Origin: Cristatella mucedo
Taxonomy: Eukaryota; Bryozoa; Phylactolaemata; Cristatellidae
Assembly: GCA_009760855.2 (NCBI GenBank)
Contig: WPIO01000001.1
Coordinates: 17,746,501-17,810,500, forward strand
Length of the DNA stretch: 64,000 nt
Direction: 5' to 3'
The notes beneath the pieces were generated by a model. That model did no database searches and was not told the DNA's origin. It worked only from the letters and a program-made list of their open reading frames with translations. Made by a program: the position numbers and the translations under genes. Below are positions 12,406-24,609 of the stretch, piece by piece; position 1 is the first letter of the stretch; every line of letters starts with the position of its first letter.

Positions 12406-13489
12406 CATTTAGTGAAGCGACTCGGTGACCTGATGGGCCGCTGGAACCGATGTGAACAAAAGCCACCTCTCATTTGCTCTGTCGCCAGCCTTACCTTAAT
12501 GACCTACTAATATGGTGTGTCGCCTATTTCGTCATTGCACGCTATCGTAAGGCGCTACCTGCACGTTCGAGATCGAACGGTTTTATGTCTGGACTTGCGA
12601 TCAGGACCTGCTCAACTCTAGAGGTCCTTAATGATGGCCCATCTACTAGACCGTACAAAGAACCCCAATAATTCTTCATTTTTTTCTATGTCCATGAACT
12701 TAAGTAATTGTCACTGCTAAATATGGGCTGACTCTGCTCAGACCGATAAGTTCAATGGCTGCCAACGTCTCTCGCCACATGGAAACGTACACGCTATAAG
12801 TGGATTTCCCTGAGTGAGACCAAAGTGGGTCTGACCAAAACCTAGCCATCAGTGCTTATGCACTCACTAAATGAGCTGAGTGCGGAAAAGTGCATGAAGT
12901 GGTCTGCGCAGCGGCTGTTTGCTAATGGCAAAATTGCTACCGACGCTTGGGAAGGCCAGCTGTCGCGTGCTGCTAGCGGTTGTGTCTGGAGAGAGCATGT
13001 GAGAAAGAGTACGCAACCCTCCTCGCGTCGAAGCTTCCTGAGAAGAGGACATTTCGTCGGAAATGTGGAATTGCTAGATGCTGCTTGACCGTTTAACCCT
13101 TCGCATTCTGCGAAAACTGAAGAGTTATGCTCCATCGAGCAAATTCATTTGCAAACGCAAAGATGGCCTAGTGGCTATATTTGCATCACCCTATGCGAGC
13201 CGAAGGAGGCGAGCTTTAGAAACTGGCTGCTTTGGTTTTATTCGTGACCACTTAGTTAGCTAGGTTCCGTTCAATGTAGTCTGAACACCGAGCCGAGTCT
13301 AACCGCTAGCGTGGATGTCTGGATCTAACCGTCTTTAATGCTCTCAGGCTGCTATTTACATAAGCCGCCACAGCCTGCAGACGATTTTGATCGACGGCCA
13401 TCCAGGCTACTATCGTCAATGCAAACAGCGTTCAGTCTCTCGCTAGTCAGCACCAAAAGCCTTCTCCCAATAATATGCACTAGCAAGCT
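12406..13489. other. Intergenic, no gene recognised
   Basis: Several overlapping short ORFs on both strands near 12840-13135 look like chance openings: no homology and no splice-bounded exon. Confidence 0.3.
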
Positions 13490-13670
13490 GTGATAGCACA
13501 CTAGGTAAGGCGGTTGCTTTTCACGACCTCGGCCCCGAGGTCGTGGGTTCAAATCCTGCAGTGGGAAGTCCTTCATCGCTACTGCAAGTGGTGGTGATAG
13601 CCGTAAAGGCTCTTCTGTTGCCACACAAAAGAGGCTGTTAAATCAGCTGGCATTTTTGTTATCATTGCAG
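13490..13670 (+). mobile_element. SINE family B copy
   Basis: Well-preserved head (ACTAGGTAAGGCGGTTGC), B box GTGGGTTCAAATCCTGC, central GGTGGTGATAGCCGTAAAGG, and end GAGGCTGTTAAATCAGCT. Confidence 0.9.
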
Positions 13671-14747
13671 TAAAGCGTATCCGCGCCGAAGATCTGCACC
13701 GCGGGTCCGCCAGCCAAGAGTAGATCAAGCTTTGGGTAACGGGAAAAATATTATAATAATACCTATTCTATGTTATATATTTTACATATATATTATAATA
13801 ATAAGCTTTAAAAGATGGATACACGAATAAGAATTTATTAATGGCAATGCGTAATGTCAGTCGGTCGGCAGAGAGGCTTTGAGGAGCTAAGGGGCTGACT
13901 GATTTGAGTTTGATTAGAGGCACAACTAAACGAGACGAGTCAGAGGAGCCTTGCGTGGAGGCCAGAGGACTGAGTATTTCAGATAGGGAAGCCTAGAATT
14001 CTAGAGAATGCAGGCACATGCGAATAACTGAGAGGACCCTGATGTTGACTCGCTGCTTGAAACGGTGGTCCGAAGATTCGGAGAAATTCGACAGTCTATT
14101 GGGAGTTTCATTTTTGTATGAAATGACTTGGCTGCGCCACTCTTATATGAGCAATCCCAAAAAATCTTAAAGAATTTTGCTGACAACTTGTATTGCAAAT
14201 CAAAAAAGCCATTAAAGTTGTACAGCGGCAGAGCAATATGGCTCCCTCCAAGGTTCATTAATTAATCTAATAAATTCAGCCACGCATTTCCTTTCATAAG
14301 AGAACTGCGATTGGTCCCAGTTTATTCATATATAAAGAGCTAAGCCCTCTCCGATACCCACAAGGACTGCCATGGATTAGATCAGTCATACCTATCCTGA
14401 AGTACTTAGACTTGTCAAATTTCGACCTCCTCATGCATCTATGATCTTCTCACAGCAATAAAATATAAAATCACCCTTTATTTGTGTATTTAAAAATCGT
14501 TGGTGACAGAAGATTTTACTCTGTAGATCCCAGACTGTAGGGTCCACCTCCACAACTCTTATGTAATTGATGTATTCTCTCTTCCTATCGACTCCGATGC
14601 ATCATTTGCAGCTGCCCCGCACTACCATTTCTGCGCTGCTCATTGCCTCGACTGCCCTCCTAGCTCAGCTACGTTTCTCAACTTTCTATTCGTTAAGTAA
14701 GATTAAGTCTACTAAATACCGTATGCGAATCTGAAGTAGATTTGGCT

Positions 14748-14817
<70 letters not shown>

Positions 14818-16134
14818 CTACGGAAAACTCTCCTAACGTGAAACCCGCTTAGTCTGTGACTTTATGGTGTTTCAGTCGGAGAAAAATACACACATGCGCA
14901 TATTCCAAATTTTCCTGTATACGACATTTAGAAGGTACGAAAATAAATTTATTCCCAGTTGGTAAAAATGTCCGGTTTGTGGATGTTGCATGACAAAAAG
15001 TGAAAATTAAACATGCAGCATGGCGAAGAAAAGGTTGTAAATGACGCGAATAGATACCCTCAGTTGAGGCTATAGAGGCCTGTAATTTGGCGGCGGCCTT
15101 TTGGAGGTGACCTTTTGGTGGTGACCTTTTGGTGGCGACCTTTGGTGGCGACCTTTGGTGGTGACCTTTTGCGCGAGAACGACGACTACGAGCAAACGCT
15201 AAATATCTAGCGTCTGCCGGCGGCATTGCGTAGAGAGACAGGCCGCTTTGAAAGCTCGAGTGGAGCTGGCGCTTAATAAGAGTCACGTGGTAGTCACGTA
15301 CTTCGCGACGTGTGTTCAGAAAATCTACCGTGCCAAACTGGCATTTTACAAAGAAATTTTCATTGCAACGCTGTCCGCGCACGGATTGGACGGATTGGAA
15401 TGGTTAAGCATGAGTTGTCGGAAAGGCAGCCGATTAGCGACAATCCGCAATAATCGGACGCTTACAAAATGTCAGATCGATCCATTTTCCCGAGAGGGCC
15501 GCTGGTAGCACGCTTTGACAATGGTGGCTAATATCGAGTCTGATTTCGCTCCTGATAAGCCTGGCCTCAATTTAGTCGGAGTTTTTCAAAACCTCTACCC
15601 GCTCAGAGCAAATTCCGCTGTGTTTTTGTTGAATCGCAAGCGCGCAGTCGGCTAGAATTCGTTATCCTGCTTGCAGACTTGTCGCGACAGTGGTGGCGGC
15701 GTCCTGAGTGTGTTTGTTTTTGGTCCATTCCCGCAATAGTTTCAATATTTTTAATAAATTAAAGGCACTGTCCAAAGATTGCTGGAATAGCATAATGGTC
15801 AGTCTTTCCTCCATGCAGAATATCCCAAAATGCGACCTCGGAGATTTTATTATTCCAATGTGCGCCTTCGTTCCTGGTTCTTTAATGACTTCTCTCATAA
15901 TTGAATTTTAAACAGTGGCTCCACTGACTAGGCGGAGAAGTTCTTGTATGTTCTCATGTGCCACTCTGCGCGGGTAACGGATTCGGATTCAGTTGTGCGG
16001 CTGTTCGTTAGCTCGCGTCTCAATGAATACTTGAACTAGTCACAGATCCTCCGGAAGTGCAATAACAGTAAGACGCAATAACATGCAGTAACACGAGGTG
16101 CAAAACACTGCTGAAATGCTGGTCTACTGAGGAA
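13671..16134. other. Intergenic with (AG)n microsatellite and a small minisatellite
   Basis: An (AG)n tract lies at about 14751-14815. A 12-14 bp minisatellite of the type GGTGACCTTTTGGTGG lies at about 15105-15172. ORFs here have no recognised homology. Confidence 0.5.
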
Positions 16135-16305
16135 ATAAAAAAAATACATCCTTTATTTGCATAGCACCCTGAGAGAACTTGAATCTTTATCCAGGCACTT
16201 CACGTATGCCACTGGGCTTGAGCCCTCGACTTCGATCGTCGAAAGTGAGCCACTTTGCCCTTTGCCCTTTGCCCTTTGCCCCTGGGCCGAACCAGGGTGA
16301 GAACA
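16135..16305 (-). mobile_element. SINE family A copy with internal GCCCTTT expansion
   Basis: The minus strand shows the tail block (AGATTCAAGTTCTC) and the tRNA-like head near CCTGGTTCGGCCC. Between them, at about 16256-16277, a short tandem run of GCCCTTT units is present that other copies lack. Confidence 0.8.
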
Positions 16306-16317
16306 TGGCGAGTGCCT

Positions 16318-16690
16318 CATTACGCCACTTCTCACCGACCTGATCTGGCCCCGATCAAGAAGCGCGTCGACTTCACGGTATCATCCCCTACTTTCCCGCC
16401 CCTCTCGCACTCCAGCTCCTTCTTGCTCCAAACTACTTCCCAGTCAGCTTTGCATCCTTATCTCCGCTCTTCGAACTCGAGTCGGTAAAGGCCGTGCGCC
16501 TTGAACCAACGTCGAATCTTTTGGAGACCCACCCTTACTTCGTACGCTCCCAAAGCCTGGAAAGAACCCTGATACTGTGCCCATTCGACTGACGCGTAGC
16601 CAGACGCACAATCCGTCGACGCATCTAAAAGTACCACTAGCGGTACCCGTTCGACACTCAACGTGTGTACACTTGTAACTATTTAAACTT
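16318..16690 (+). mobile_element. Decayed L2/CR1-like LINE fragment
   Basis: Disrupted coding equivalent to the [14 protein letters not shown] region and the [14 protein letters not shown] region in different frames. It sits directly next to a SINE A copy. Confidence 0.7.
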
Positions 16691-17929
16691 GTTAGCAAGC
16701 AATTACTTTCGCTTAATCTGCAATATAATAGCGAAAGAGGGCGTGCCTGCTTACTGGATTCATTCCTCTGCTTCGATAAATTATTGGGATTATTCCTGGT
16801 CGAGATGAGTTATAGAGCGTGAAAGTGTTTATACGGCAACAGGCGTTTCATTGCTAGAACAGCATGAATTCATTGCTAGAACAGCGAGAACAGCCTGCTA
16901 CAATTATCTCTATGCGTGAGCTGCGGCCTTATTTGGTGTCTTCGTTGAAAATTTACGACTCGCGCTCGCACTAATATGGAAGAATGGGTGAGGTTTACTG
17001 CTGACTAGATCTTTTTTCAAATAAGAAGGGTCAGGGTGTCATTGCCAGCGAACTATATCGATACGTTACACAACTATCGGAGTAAAATTCTCTCTTTCCC
17101 TATTCGCGTAAAAAAAGTAGTTGTCGCTTGCAACCCACAATTGGCCGATGTTCAACCTCCACTCGATTAACACCAGGAGCCAATCTCAGTCTAGCTATCA
17201 AATCCGCCGGTCTTCTCTGTCTGTTCTCTCATTTCTCTACCGCCTGCATTCCCGCTCTTGCTTGCCTTACTTATCGCGTCTAACTGCACTCTACCGTCTA
17301 GCTCTTTCTTTCCTCCTCCTCTTCCCCTTTCCAGAAGAAGCTCCTCTTTCTCCGCCTCCTCTTTTCATCGCCGTCATCCTCAGCTCCGTCTCTCACTCGT
17401 TCAACCCATTAGCCCTTTAAGTTTCTACAAACTGTCTGCAAAATGTTTCGCATTCTCTTCATCATTTAGTTCTAAGCTCGGTGTCCACCCTTAGCGCCGC
17501 CTTTTACTTTCCTCGCCGTAGCCAGGAATTCAGACCGCTGTCTTATCGAGTCAACAGTTTCGGCTTTCCCTGGCAGCCACTTGAACGCGCCCAGTCGGCG
17601 ATATCGCGAATGCTAAGTCGCAGCCTGAATCATGCGAACGCGACATCGACGAATGAGCCCCGGGTGCCAGCAGCACCAGCAGCAGCAGCATCAGAGCTAT
17701 TGATAAGGCGCCGAGCCATTTCGACGTCGCAGGCGCCGCCGTCGCGCTCGTCGTTAAACTCGATCCGAGCGGCGTTTCGCGTCCGTCGTCCGCGACGCGG
17801 CTCCCTAGTGTCGGCTCCCAAGGGAAGTGCCTCGGAGCGATTTTTCCGGCGTCCGGCGTCGGTCGCCCCGGTGGGCCAACGGCGCCCGTCGCGGCAATTT
17901 TAATGAAAGCAGCCGGCCAAGCGGCTCCC
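16691..17929. other. Intergenic, GC-rich toward its right end
   Basis: CpG density rises from about 17580 to the peptide gene promoter. The open frame at 17481-17903 has no recognisable family and may be a by-product of the GC-rich composition. Confidence 0.35.
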
Positions 17930-17966
17930 TATAAAAACTCGCTGCGGACGGCGGGACGGCCATTAG
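17930..17966 (+). promoter_or_regulatory. TATA box and initiator-like core promoter
   Basis: TATAAAA at 17930-17936 stands alone in GC-rich DNA. A CCATTA initiator-like sequence follows at 17960-17965, about 30 bp downstream, the expected TATA-to-start distance. The first good ATG of the peptide ORF is at 18032, leaving a leader of about 70 bp. The start site itself is inferred. Confidence 0.6.
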
Positions 17967-18031
17967 ACGACGAGCCGCGGCCGAGTCGCGCCAGCCGCCG
18001 CAGTGCGATCGCCGTCCGTGAGACAACGACA

Positions 18032-18517
18032 ATGACGCCGGCCACTGCGACGGCCCGCTGGACTCTCATCGTAGGCCTGCTGCAGGCGGCACTGCTGCAG
18101 GCGGCGCTGCTGCAGGGCGCCGCGAGCCGCGAGGCGGCTGCGGCCGACGACGACGACGCAGGAGAAGCGGCCGTCGCGCTGATAAAGAGGGCCGTCACAG
18201 AGGACCCGTGCCGCTGCTGCTACGCCAGGCTCGTGCCCAGCGCCTGCTGCTCAGTGTGCAACAGGCGGCTGCCTATCTACCCGCACATCCAGCTGGCGGT
18301 CGGCGGCGCCCGCAGCGGCGGCGGCGGCGGCGGCGGCGCGTCGGACTTGACGCCCGCAAACCTGCCCTGGTTCCCGCTGCGGCACGTCGCGCTTGGCCGC
18401 GGCGCCGCACGATCGAACCGCTACAACAACGCCGCCGAGAAGCGAGCTGTCGCCTTCCAACCGCCGCCGCTACTCGTCGACGACGACGTTGCCGCCGACT
18501 ACAATGGCGACGCCTAG
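18032..18517 (+). CDS. Putative secreted peptide precursor with a six-cysteine peptide (family not recognised)
   Basis: A single-exon ORF of 161 residues. The frame is open upstream to an ATG at 17903, but that lies before the TATA box, so 18032 is chosen. Residues about 10-31 are a hydrophobic Leu/Ala-rich signal peptide, followed by an acidic stretch (DDDD, 39-42). A dibasic KR at 52-53 and RR at 78-79 bracket a 24-residue segment (54-77) containing six cysteines in the pattern C-x-C-C-x8-C-C-x2-C. After it come a glycine run, a second KR near residue 138 and an acidic C-terminus. This layout is that of a neuropeptide or peptide-hormone prohormone: signal, spacer, cleavage site, disulfide-rich peptide. 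I cannot place the cysteine pattern in a known family and do not assign a function. The GC-rich composition means a chance ORF must still be excluded. Confidence 0.6.
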   Translation: MTPATATARWTLIVGLLQAALLQAALLQGAASREAAAADDDDAGEAAVALIKRAVTEDPCRCCYARLVPSACCSVCNRRLPIYPHIQLAVGGARSGGGGGGGASDLTPANLPWFPLRHVALGRGAARSNRYNNAAEKRAVAFQPPPLLVDDDVAADYNGDA

Positions 18518-21174
18518 AGAAGCGAGCTCTCGGGCGGCGGAGAGCGATCGATGCAGCGGCGATGCTGGCTCGCTGCGGCGGCGAACCCTCGCAGGCCGAT
18601 GCAGCGGCACTCGCGATCGGGCGGCCGATTACGCGACGACTCAAAATGGGAAAGGGTTGAACGTTCGCCGGTGCAAGGGCTGTGCATTGCCAGCAACGAT
18701 GCCGTTCGCGGTCGCACTTATATTCCTTGAGAAGCGCTCGCTGTACTGCGGTGCTAATACTGTCGTGGTTTCGTTTGGCCAAATTTGTTTATTTTTTAGT
18801 GTGTTTATGCCGGTGTGCTTTTGTTTGTCTCTGGAAAAACTGGGCAGAAATATAAGAAACATTTCGTGACCACTGGCAAAGTGTCAAGTCGGTTCGCAGA
18901 CTATGTTGATTCGACGTGATTGCATGGCATAACAACAAGTGCTGGCGTTCATCTCGCAAAGCACATCCTTTGCGAATTTTGAAGTTACGCAGTAAGGACT
19001 CGCTTGATAAACGCACGAGCTTGAGCTCGACGATAAGGCAACGCAGCGCGCCTCTAAAACGTGAGAGCTACCCAATAGGGCTCCGATAAAAACCGATTAC
19101 ATCAGCAACAGACCAAGATGGCCGAGACTAGCACTGTTTCGAGTTACAGGTTTCGGGTTTTCATCTATATTTTGTCCGGATGCAGAAGCACGTATTGCCG
19201 GCTTGTGTACTTAGGTCGCTCATAGCGGTGCTGGTCCGTGACGGCGCGCAACCGGTGAATACCGGCGAAGCGCTGCACCTGGCAGCGACTAGCGAATTGT
19301 ATATGCGGCACCAACGCACACCGCTATGCCGACATGACAGCAGTGGAAAGCAGCAGCTATGAGGAGCACCTATTCCTTGAAAGGAAAACACCTCCATAAA
19401 GAACAGCGCACCAGCGACGAAAAGCTGCTGTCGTTGTCCAGCATACGTCACGCCGCACAATAACGTCACACGGTGCCCAGAGCGTCGCTGAACTACCGAT
19501 CGGCACAGACTGCCTCTGCGGACGCAACTCCCGCCGACGATTAACGCCTATGCGTAGCTGAGCTAACTGCCTCGTACATGAATTCGGCTTTCATACAGAC
19601 CACTAACGATGATTACATGAGCGGCACTTAATCATTATATTTCAAGAAACGCGAGTAATATTCATTACCACAATGAGGACGGTCTAGCTCGCCACCGTTT
19701 ATTTTCTCCCTAAATTAAGGCCATCCTCGTCCGGAAAATTAAGACAAAACGCAACCAGATATGATGTGATCAACTTACGGCTTCACCACACCTTTACACT
19801 ATACTGTTAATTACTAACGAATATTTTCTAAAGCCTTCTTCGCATCTGTCGTAGATAACCCGTCTTCACGACCGACAGCCGTCACCGCAACTAGGTGGGC
19901 TTCAGTGCGTCTCCAGAAGCCCGGTGGTTTTTTTATACGTTCAAGTCGGCCGCAAGCAGGGGAGAGTACTTTAGCTCCATCTCCATCTATTCAGACACCT
20001 GAAACGATCTCAGACTGACTATAGCTTGATTAGTATGTAGGAATACACAAACAAAGAGGGCATTCTTCCTGCACCGTTGGACGAGCTATCGGAGCTGCGA
20101 CAGTTCGGATTCATGTCTGGCGCCGTCTCATTAATCTACTCGCGTCTCTCTTAAATTTAGTTTGCTGCGGGGCATGTATGAGAGACAACGCGCACCGCGT
20201 CCAGCGTCACTCAGTTCGAGACGCCGCTGGCAGACTTTCCGATACGCAGTGTACAGTAAAGCCACTGCGATTCGGAACGCGAATCCTATCTATTCACTGT
20301 TCGGACTCGCCGATGGACAGGCAGCTCGGTGGGCGTGGCTGCTCGCAGACGGAGCGAAATGGCTGGACGATTACTCAAGCATCCTGCACGCGCGTGCCGC
20401 GCCTCGCGCCTCGCGTGTCTTCGTCCTTGCACTGCAGAGTGTAGCCGGAAGCAGACGCCGCCGCTTCGTCCATGTCTCCTCTGCAGCGACTTCAAAACTC
20501 GCTGGCCACCGTAAGGTAGAACGGCCAAAGCGTAGTTCACGCTTGAGATCGGCCATATGAATCGATATCGGTGGCATCGGCTAATTTAGCCAGATTCCTA
20601 CACTGCTGGAAAATGTCTGGAGCGGTATGGCTCTATGAGGCTCAGCGGTGCACAGAACGTAACAGAGAGGAAGGTTATTTTCTAAATCATGCCTACCTGA
20701 GGAACTTTTTTTTTCAATAAAGACCAAGACGGTTGACTCATGCAGCGACTGCACAAAGCCTCCTCTTTTGTAGCTGAGCGGCTGATTTAGGCCGCCGAGG
20801 CTTTTTTGACGATTCAGCACTTTCTTCGTGGGGTTCGGTGTTAGCGCCAGTGACCAGTTGATTCCTCAGAGTAGGAATAGCTCGTTCCAGCTGCTGTTCC
20901 TCCAAGCTACCAGCCGCTGATTTGATGAACAAAAATCCCTTATAAACCAATGGAAGATAATTACACCCTATGCTTCTTTGACCAGACTCTATACAAAACA
21001 ATACGAAGGAACGGCCACCGGAACTACTGCGGGTTGGATGGCTATGATAGATCGTTCAAGAGTTCCTTCGCTAGAATTTTGTTAGTGTGTACGAAGTTGG
21101 AGTGAAAAACATTTTTTATTGCTAGCGGGTTCATTCTCAGATGGCGCTATACAAACATATTATAATTATTATTA
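18518..21174. other. Intergenic downstream of the peptide gene
   Basis: No exon with homology was found. An open frame at 20162-20560 (132 residues, Arg/Ala-rich) has no recognised family. A LINE tail relic in + orientation lies at about 21125-21178 (GGCGCTATACAAACATATTA followed by an ATT run). Confidence 0.35.
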
Positions 21175-23012
21175 TTATGATAGGCTGGAGCCAGAGAATG
21201 GAGGGACCTAAAGGTGAGCGACAAATCTTGACATCGATACGCTGCTTGATTGGAAGTCCAAGCAATGCAGGTCAGCTAAAAGTGTTGGGATGTGGACATT
21301 GCTAAGCTAGCGGCAGACAAGCCTGGCTGCAGAATGCTGCACCAACTGTAAGCGCCATTTTGCACAGGCCGGAAGACCTACAAGATAAGGAGCCTGCTAT
21401 TTGTCTATTCTCCGGCTGTCAAGTCTGGGCTGGCTCATTTCAATTTTCAGCTAAAGACTTCAAATAAACTAAATTTCAAGTAAGAATTGCGCGTTTATTC
21501 ATTCACTTGCTAAAAAACGAGAATGATTTCCATTCAGCCATTCCAAAGCAATTAGCTGCTACTTTTCTCGGAAGAGGAAATTTTGCTTTCGTTAGCGTTT
21601 GATGAAATGCGATCTTGAAGGGCTGTTCGCAAGGCGACACTCGAGCACCTGGTAGGCTCATTTTAAATGGTTTAGAAGCGTAGCTGCGAGCACGGACCAC
21701 TCGGCTGTCTAGATGAAAAGAAGGTCATTCTAGTAGCTGCCTGAGCGCGTCCTCAGCTATCATAGCAGCAAATGGTCCTATATGGCCTATTGAGGTGGCT
21801 GGTGAGCAAATTGAAGAAATTTCGTCGAGAGAAATTAGCGAAGTCTGAAGTTTGGTAAGGGCTACTAAATTTTAACCTTGAGGGACGTGGTGCACAGTCA
21901 AGAGACTGTTTTCGCAACCTACTTAGAGAAGCTCTTGAATCCCTCTAAAACTGTTTCCCCTCTTACAGTTATTATAGCTATTCCGTTAAGATACTATGTG
22001 AACTCTTTAAAAGAAATTGAAAAGCCTTCAGCTCGACGCCGATTGCGCGCCACTTGGGAGGATCTTTCAACGCACATTAAGAAATAAATGACATCTCTAA
22101 ATGGAAAGCCTGATAAAAATATGACCCATCCTTCTTTTAAAATATTATGACCCCACTGGAAACCGACACTGCGGCCTGCATGAGCTGCTCTACCATTAAC
22201 AAAAAAAGAGTAAACTGGTTGCCCATTTTGGAGACACACTTTAAATCATCGAAGCCTCAAGCTTTGAAGCCACTAGGTGCATAATCAATATTCAATCATT
22301 TTACACACTAAATTCGTAAGCCATGTAGCCCCACGCCTAGAATCACTGTGGCCACCCGGGCCCCCGGGCTGCTGTGCTGTTATGGAGGGCCTAAAGGCTC
22401 GATAGAAGCTGCCGCTCGGTGAGCCTTGCTGCCGTTCCGCGGTAAAGTGACGAGGAATGCTTGCATCCTGGTGTCGCTTGCTACGGTTAGCACTAGTACG
22501 TCGTCGCAGGGGAGAAAACTACGAATCTAATCAGGAAATGAACTTATTTTTTTAGCCATTCCTTAACTTGATTGTCATCGCAATGGACCAACGTATAGCT
22601 CAAACTCTCAATAGGCGTAGCACGTAATGCCCTTTCACCATTTCTTTGTTGGTCCCTTCTGGAGACAGGTCGTGAAGCATTTCGCTAAAGATGCACCAGA
22701 CTCCGGCCTCGTTAGACTCTCCCCCGTAGAAAAATCTCCAGCTCCCTCTCGCAAAATGGTACACTCTATGAAAACATGGCTGCATCCCATCTCTGCAAAG
22801 TCTGAATATCCGCTCCGAAAGTGCGTGCCCCACCCCGGAAGCCTCTAAGATGCCATTTATTAAAAGACTACCAACCGCATTTGTAAAGTTTGAAGCTGTG
22901 AAACAAAGGCTAGCGCTTACCACTCCACGGAAACTGCTCAGTTTTGGCAGCGACAGCGACTTTCTGAATCATGCAGATCAGTATCAAGTCTCTCCGCTGG
23001 TACTCGTGGATT
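21175..23012. repeat. Unknown interspersed repeat, copy 2, with LINE start
   Basis: 21175-21370 is a minus-strand LINE fragment. From about 21305 the sequence follows copy 1 (1-2062) for about 1.7 kb. The 33-bp motif that is tandem in copy 1 occurs once here (near 21772). A minus-strand ORF at 22923-22600 (107 residues) contains LINGILEASGVGHALSERIF. The same frame in copy 1 (about 1970-1815) reads nearly the same before breaking. No known transposase motif was identified. Confidence 0.6.
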
Positions 23013-23014
23013 AG

Positions 23015-23322
23015 GTAGCAGCATTTGACACAGGTGACCACCAGATCCGTCTGGATCGCCTCCCAATACGTCTGCGTGCCACTGGCACATTGCTCAATAT
23101 TTTAGGTCCTACCTCAGTGAGAGTGGAGATTAAACAGCCGTCGGTCATCTGAAGAGCCCTTGAAGTATGGGGTACCTCAGGTTTCGGTCGTAGAGCCGCT
23201 TCCTTTCACGATCTACACTCTCCCTGTGGTCGATATCATCGCCAAATACAATCTCGGCTTTCATTTCGAGGCCGATGGTGGATCCAGCTCTATCTATCTC
23301 TCGACTCTGTTATGCCTTGCAC
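23015..23322 (+). mobile_element. L2/CR1-like LINE RT fragment
   Basis: Disrupted coding for a TGDHQIRLDRL-type motif and, at 23160-23300, KYGVPQVSVVEPLPFTIY and DIIAKYNLGFHFEADG, which precede the RT catalytic box. It is cut by a SINE A copy at 23328. Confidence 0.85.
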
Positions 23323-23327
23323 CTCAT

Positions 23328-23462
23328 CTGCCGAGCTGGTTTGGCCCAGTGATGAAGGTGCTCGTCCCGACCAAGGTCTGGCCGAGGTCTTCGGTTCGAG
23401 CCCTGCGGCATATGTGAAGCGAATGAATAGAGATTAAGTTCTCTTAGGGCACCATATAAATC

Positions 23463-23465
<3 letters not shown>
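23328..23465 (+). mobile_element. SINE family A copy inserted in a LINE
   Basis: Head CTGGTTTGGCCCAGTGATGA, B box TCGGTTCGAGCCCTG, tail AGAGATTAAGTTCTCTTAGG, end CACCATATAAATCAAT, then a (TA)n run. LINE sequence resumes beyond the (TA)n. Confidence 0.92.
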
Positions 23466-23537
<72 letters not shown>

Positions 23538-23538
23538 G
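23466..23538. repeat. (TA)n microsatellite
   Basis: About 70 bp of almost pure TA directly after the SINE tail. It probably grew from that tail. Confidence 0.98.
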
Positions 23539-23539
23539 A

Positions 23540-24490
23540 CTCACCTCCGTCACATCCTGCATCGACGACATTCGAATTTGAAGGGCTACTGACTTCCTCA
23601 AGCCTAATGACGATACGACAAACGTAATACTCTTGTGAAAACTTAGTTTCTCCGGAAAGCGTAGAGACCTAAACCTCCAGATTTGTTCAGCTAGCTTCAC
23701 TACAGTGACGTATGGCCTTAGGCGCACCTTCAGAAATGCTGTCATTTGGTGAGCTCATTTCTCCAACTGTAATTTCGACCTACTTTTAGTTGAGAAATGT
23801 CGTCAAAATCGAGCCTAATTCGACAAGAGTGGGACATTCAAATTCATTCGCAAATTTAGGACATCGCCTCTCGATTATTGTAACTCCTTATATTCAGGAC
23901 TCTCTACTTGTGTCCTTAATCGTCTGCAGTTGGTGCAAACCCGACGGATTGCCTGGTCTGTCATCAACGACATTGCCGCCACATCACCCCATTTCAATCT
24001 GAGCTTCAATGGCTCCTTCCATATCAAGCATCGAATCTATTTCTAGATCCACAGCCTGGCTAGCAGGTTGCTTCACTCGCTTGCACTAAGCTACCGGTCT
24101 TCCTTGCTCGTCCACTGTGAGCTCTCACACTACCGGCTCTTCAGCATCGTGTCATCTTGTCGTTGTCCGTTGCACTAAATTGAAATCTTTTGGTGATCGA
24201 GCCTTCAGCTGGCATGCACCAAAAGTCTGGGCCAAATCAGCTCGGGCAATCAGGTGAACGAGTAATGCTAACCCTGGCAAAGAGAAGTGACCGTGACGTC
24301 TCTTCGGCAGCAGTTTTCTAGATGCCCTAGCCCAGCCACTCCGCTTACGAGGCCTCATCCGTGCTCCACGTACAGCCCAGCCCAGTCTTGCGTACCTCCA
24401 CTCTGCCCATCGTCCAATACCGTGCGTCGAACTCGAGTTCGTTGGCGGCCTGAAAGCATGTCCAAAAGTGGCCGTAGCACACGTTTAGCC
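23540..24490 (+). mobile_element. Decayed LINE, continuation of the 23015 fragment
   Basis: Broken frames recall the CIDDI and FLKLNDDKT region near 23560-23620. Near 23870-23990 they recall LDYCNSLYSGL and LNRLQLVQTRRIA, and further on IKHRI and LHSLALSYR. Divergence from the 4118 copy is higher, so this is an older insertion or another subfamily. Confidence 0.75.
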
Positions 24491-24609
24491 ATCTACTAGA
24501 TGCTTTTTATGCACTAAGATCATAAGTTAAATCCGCATCACTTGGTACGTTAGCGTGAAATACCACACCCGAAAAGGATGCGCGAGAGAATGTCCCGTGC
24601 CCAACTTCC

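Noticed and set aside
13490..13570. Possible tRNA genes (A and B boxes)
   Set aside because: The boxes lie in the heads of dispersed SINE copies with SINE bodies and tails; no complete cloverleaf with a proper acceptor stem was seen.
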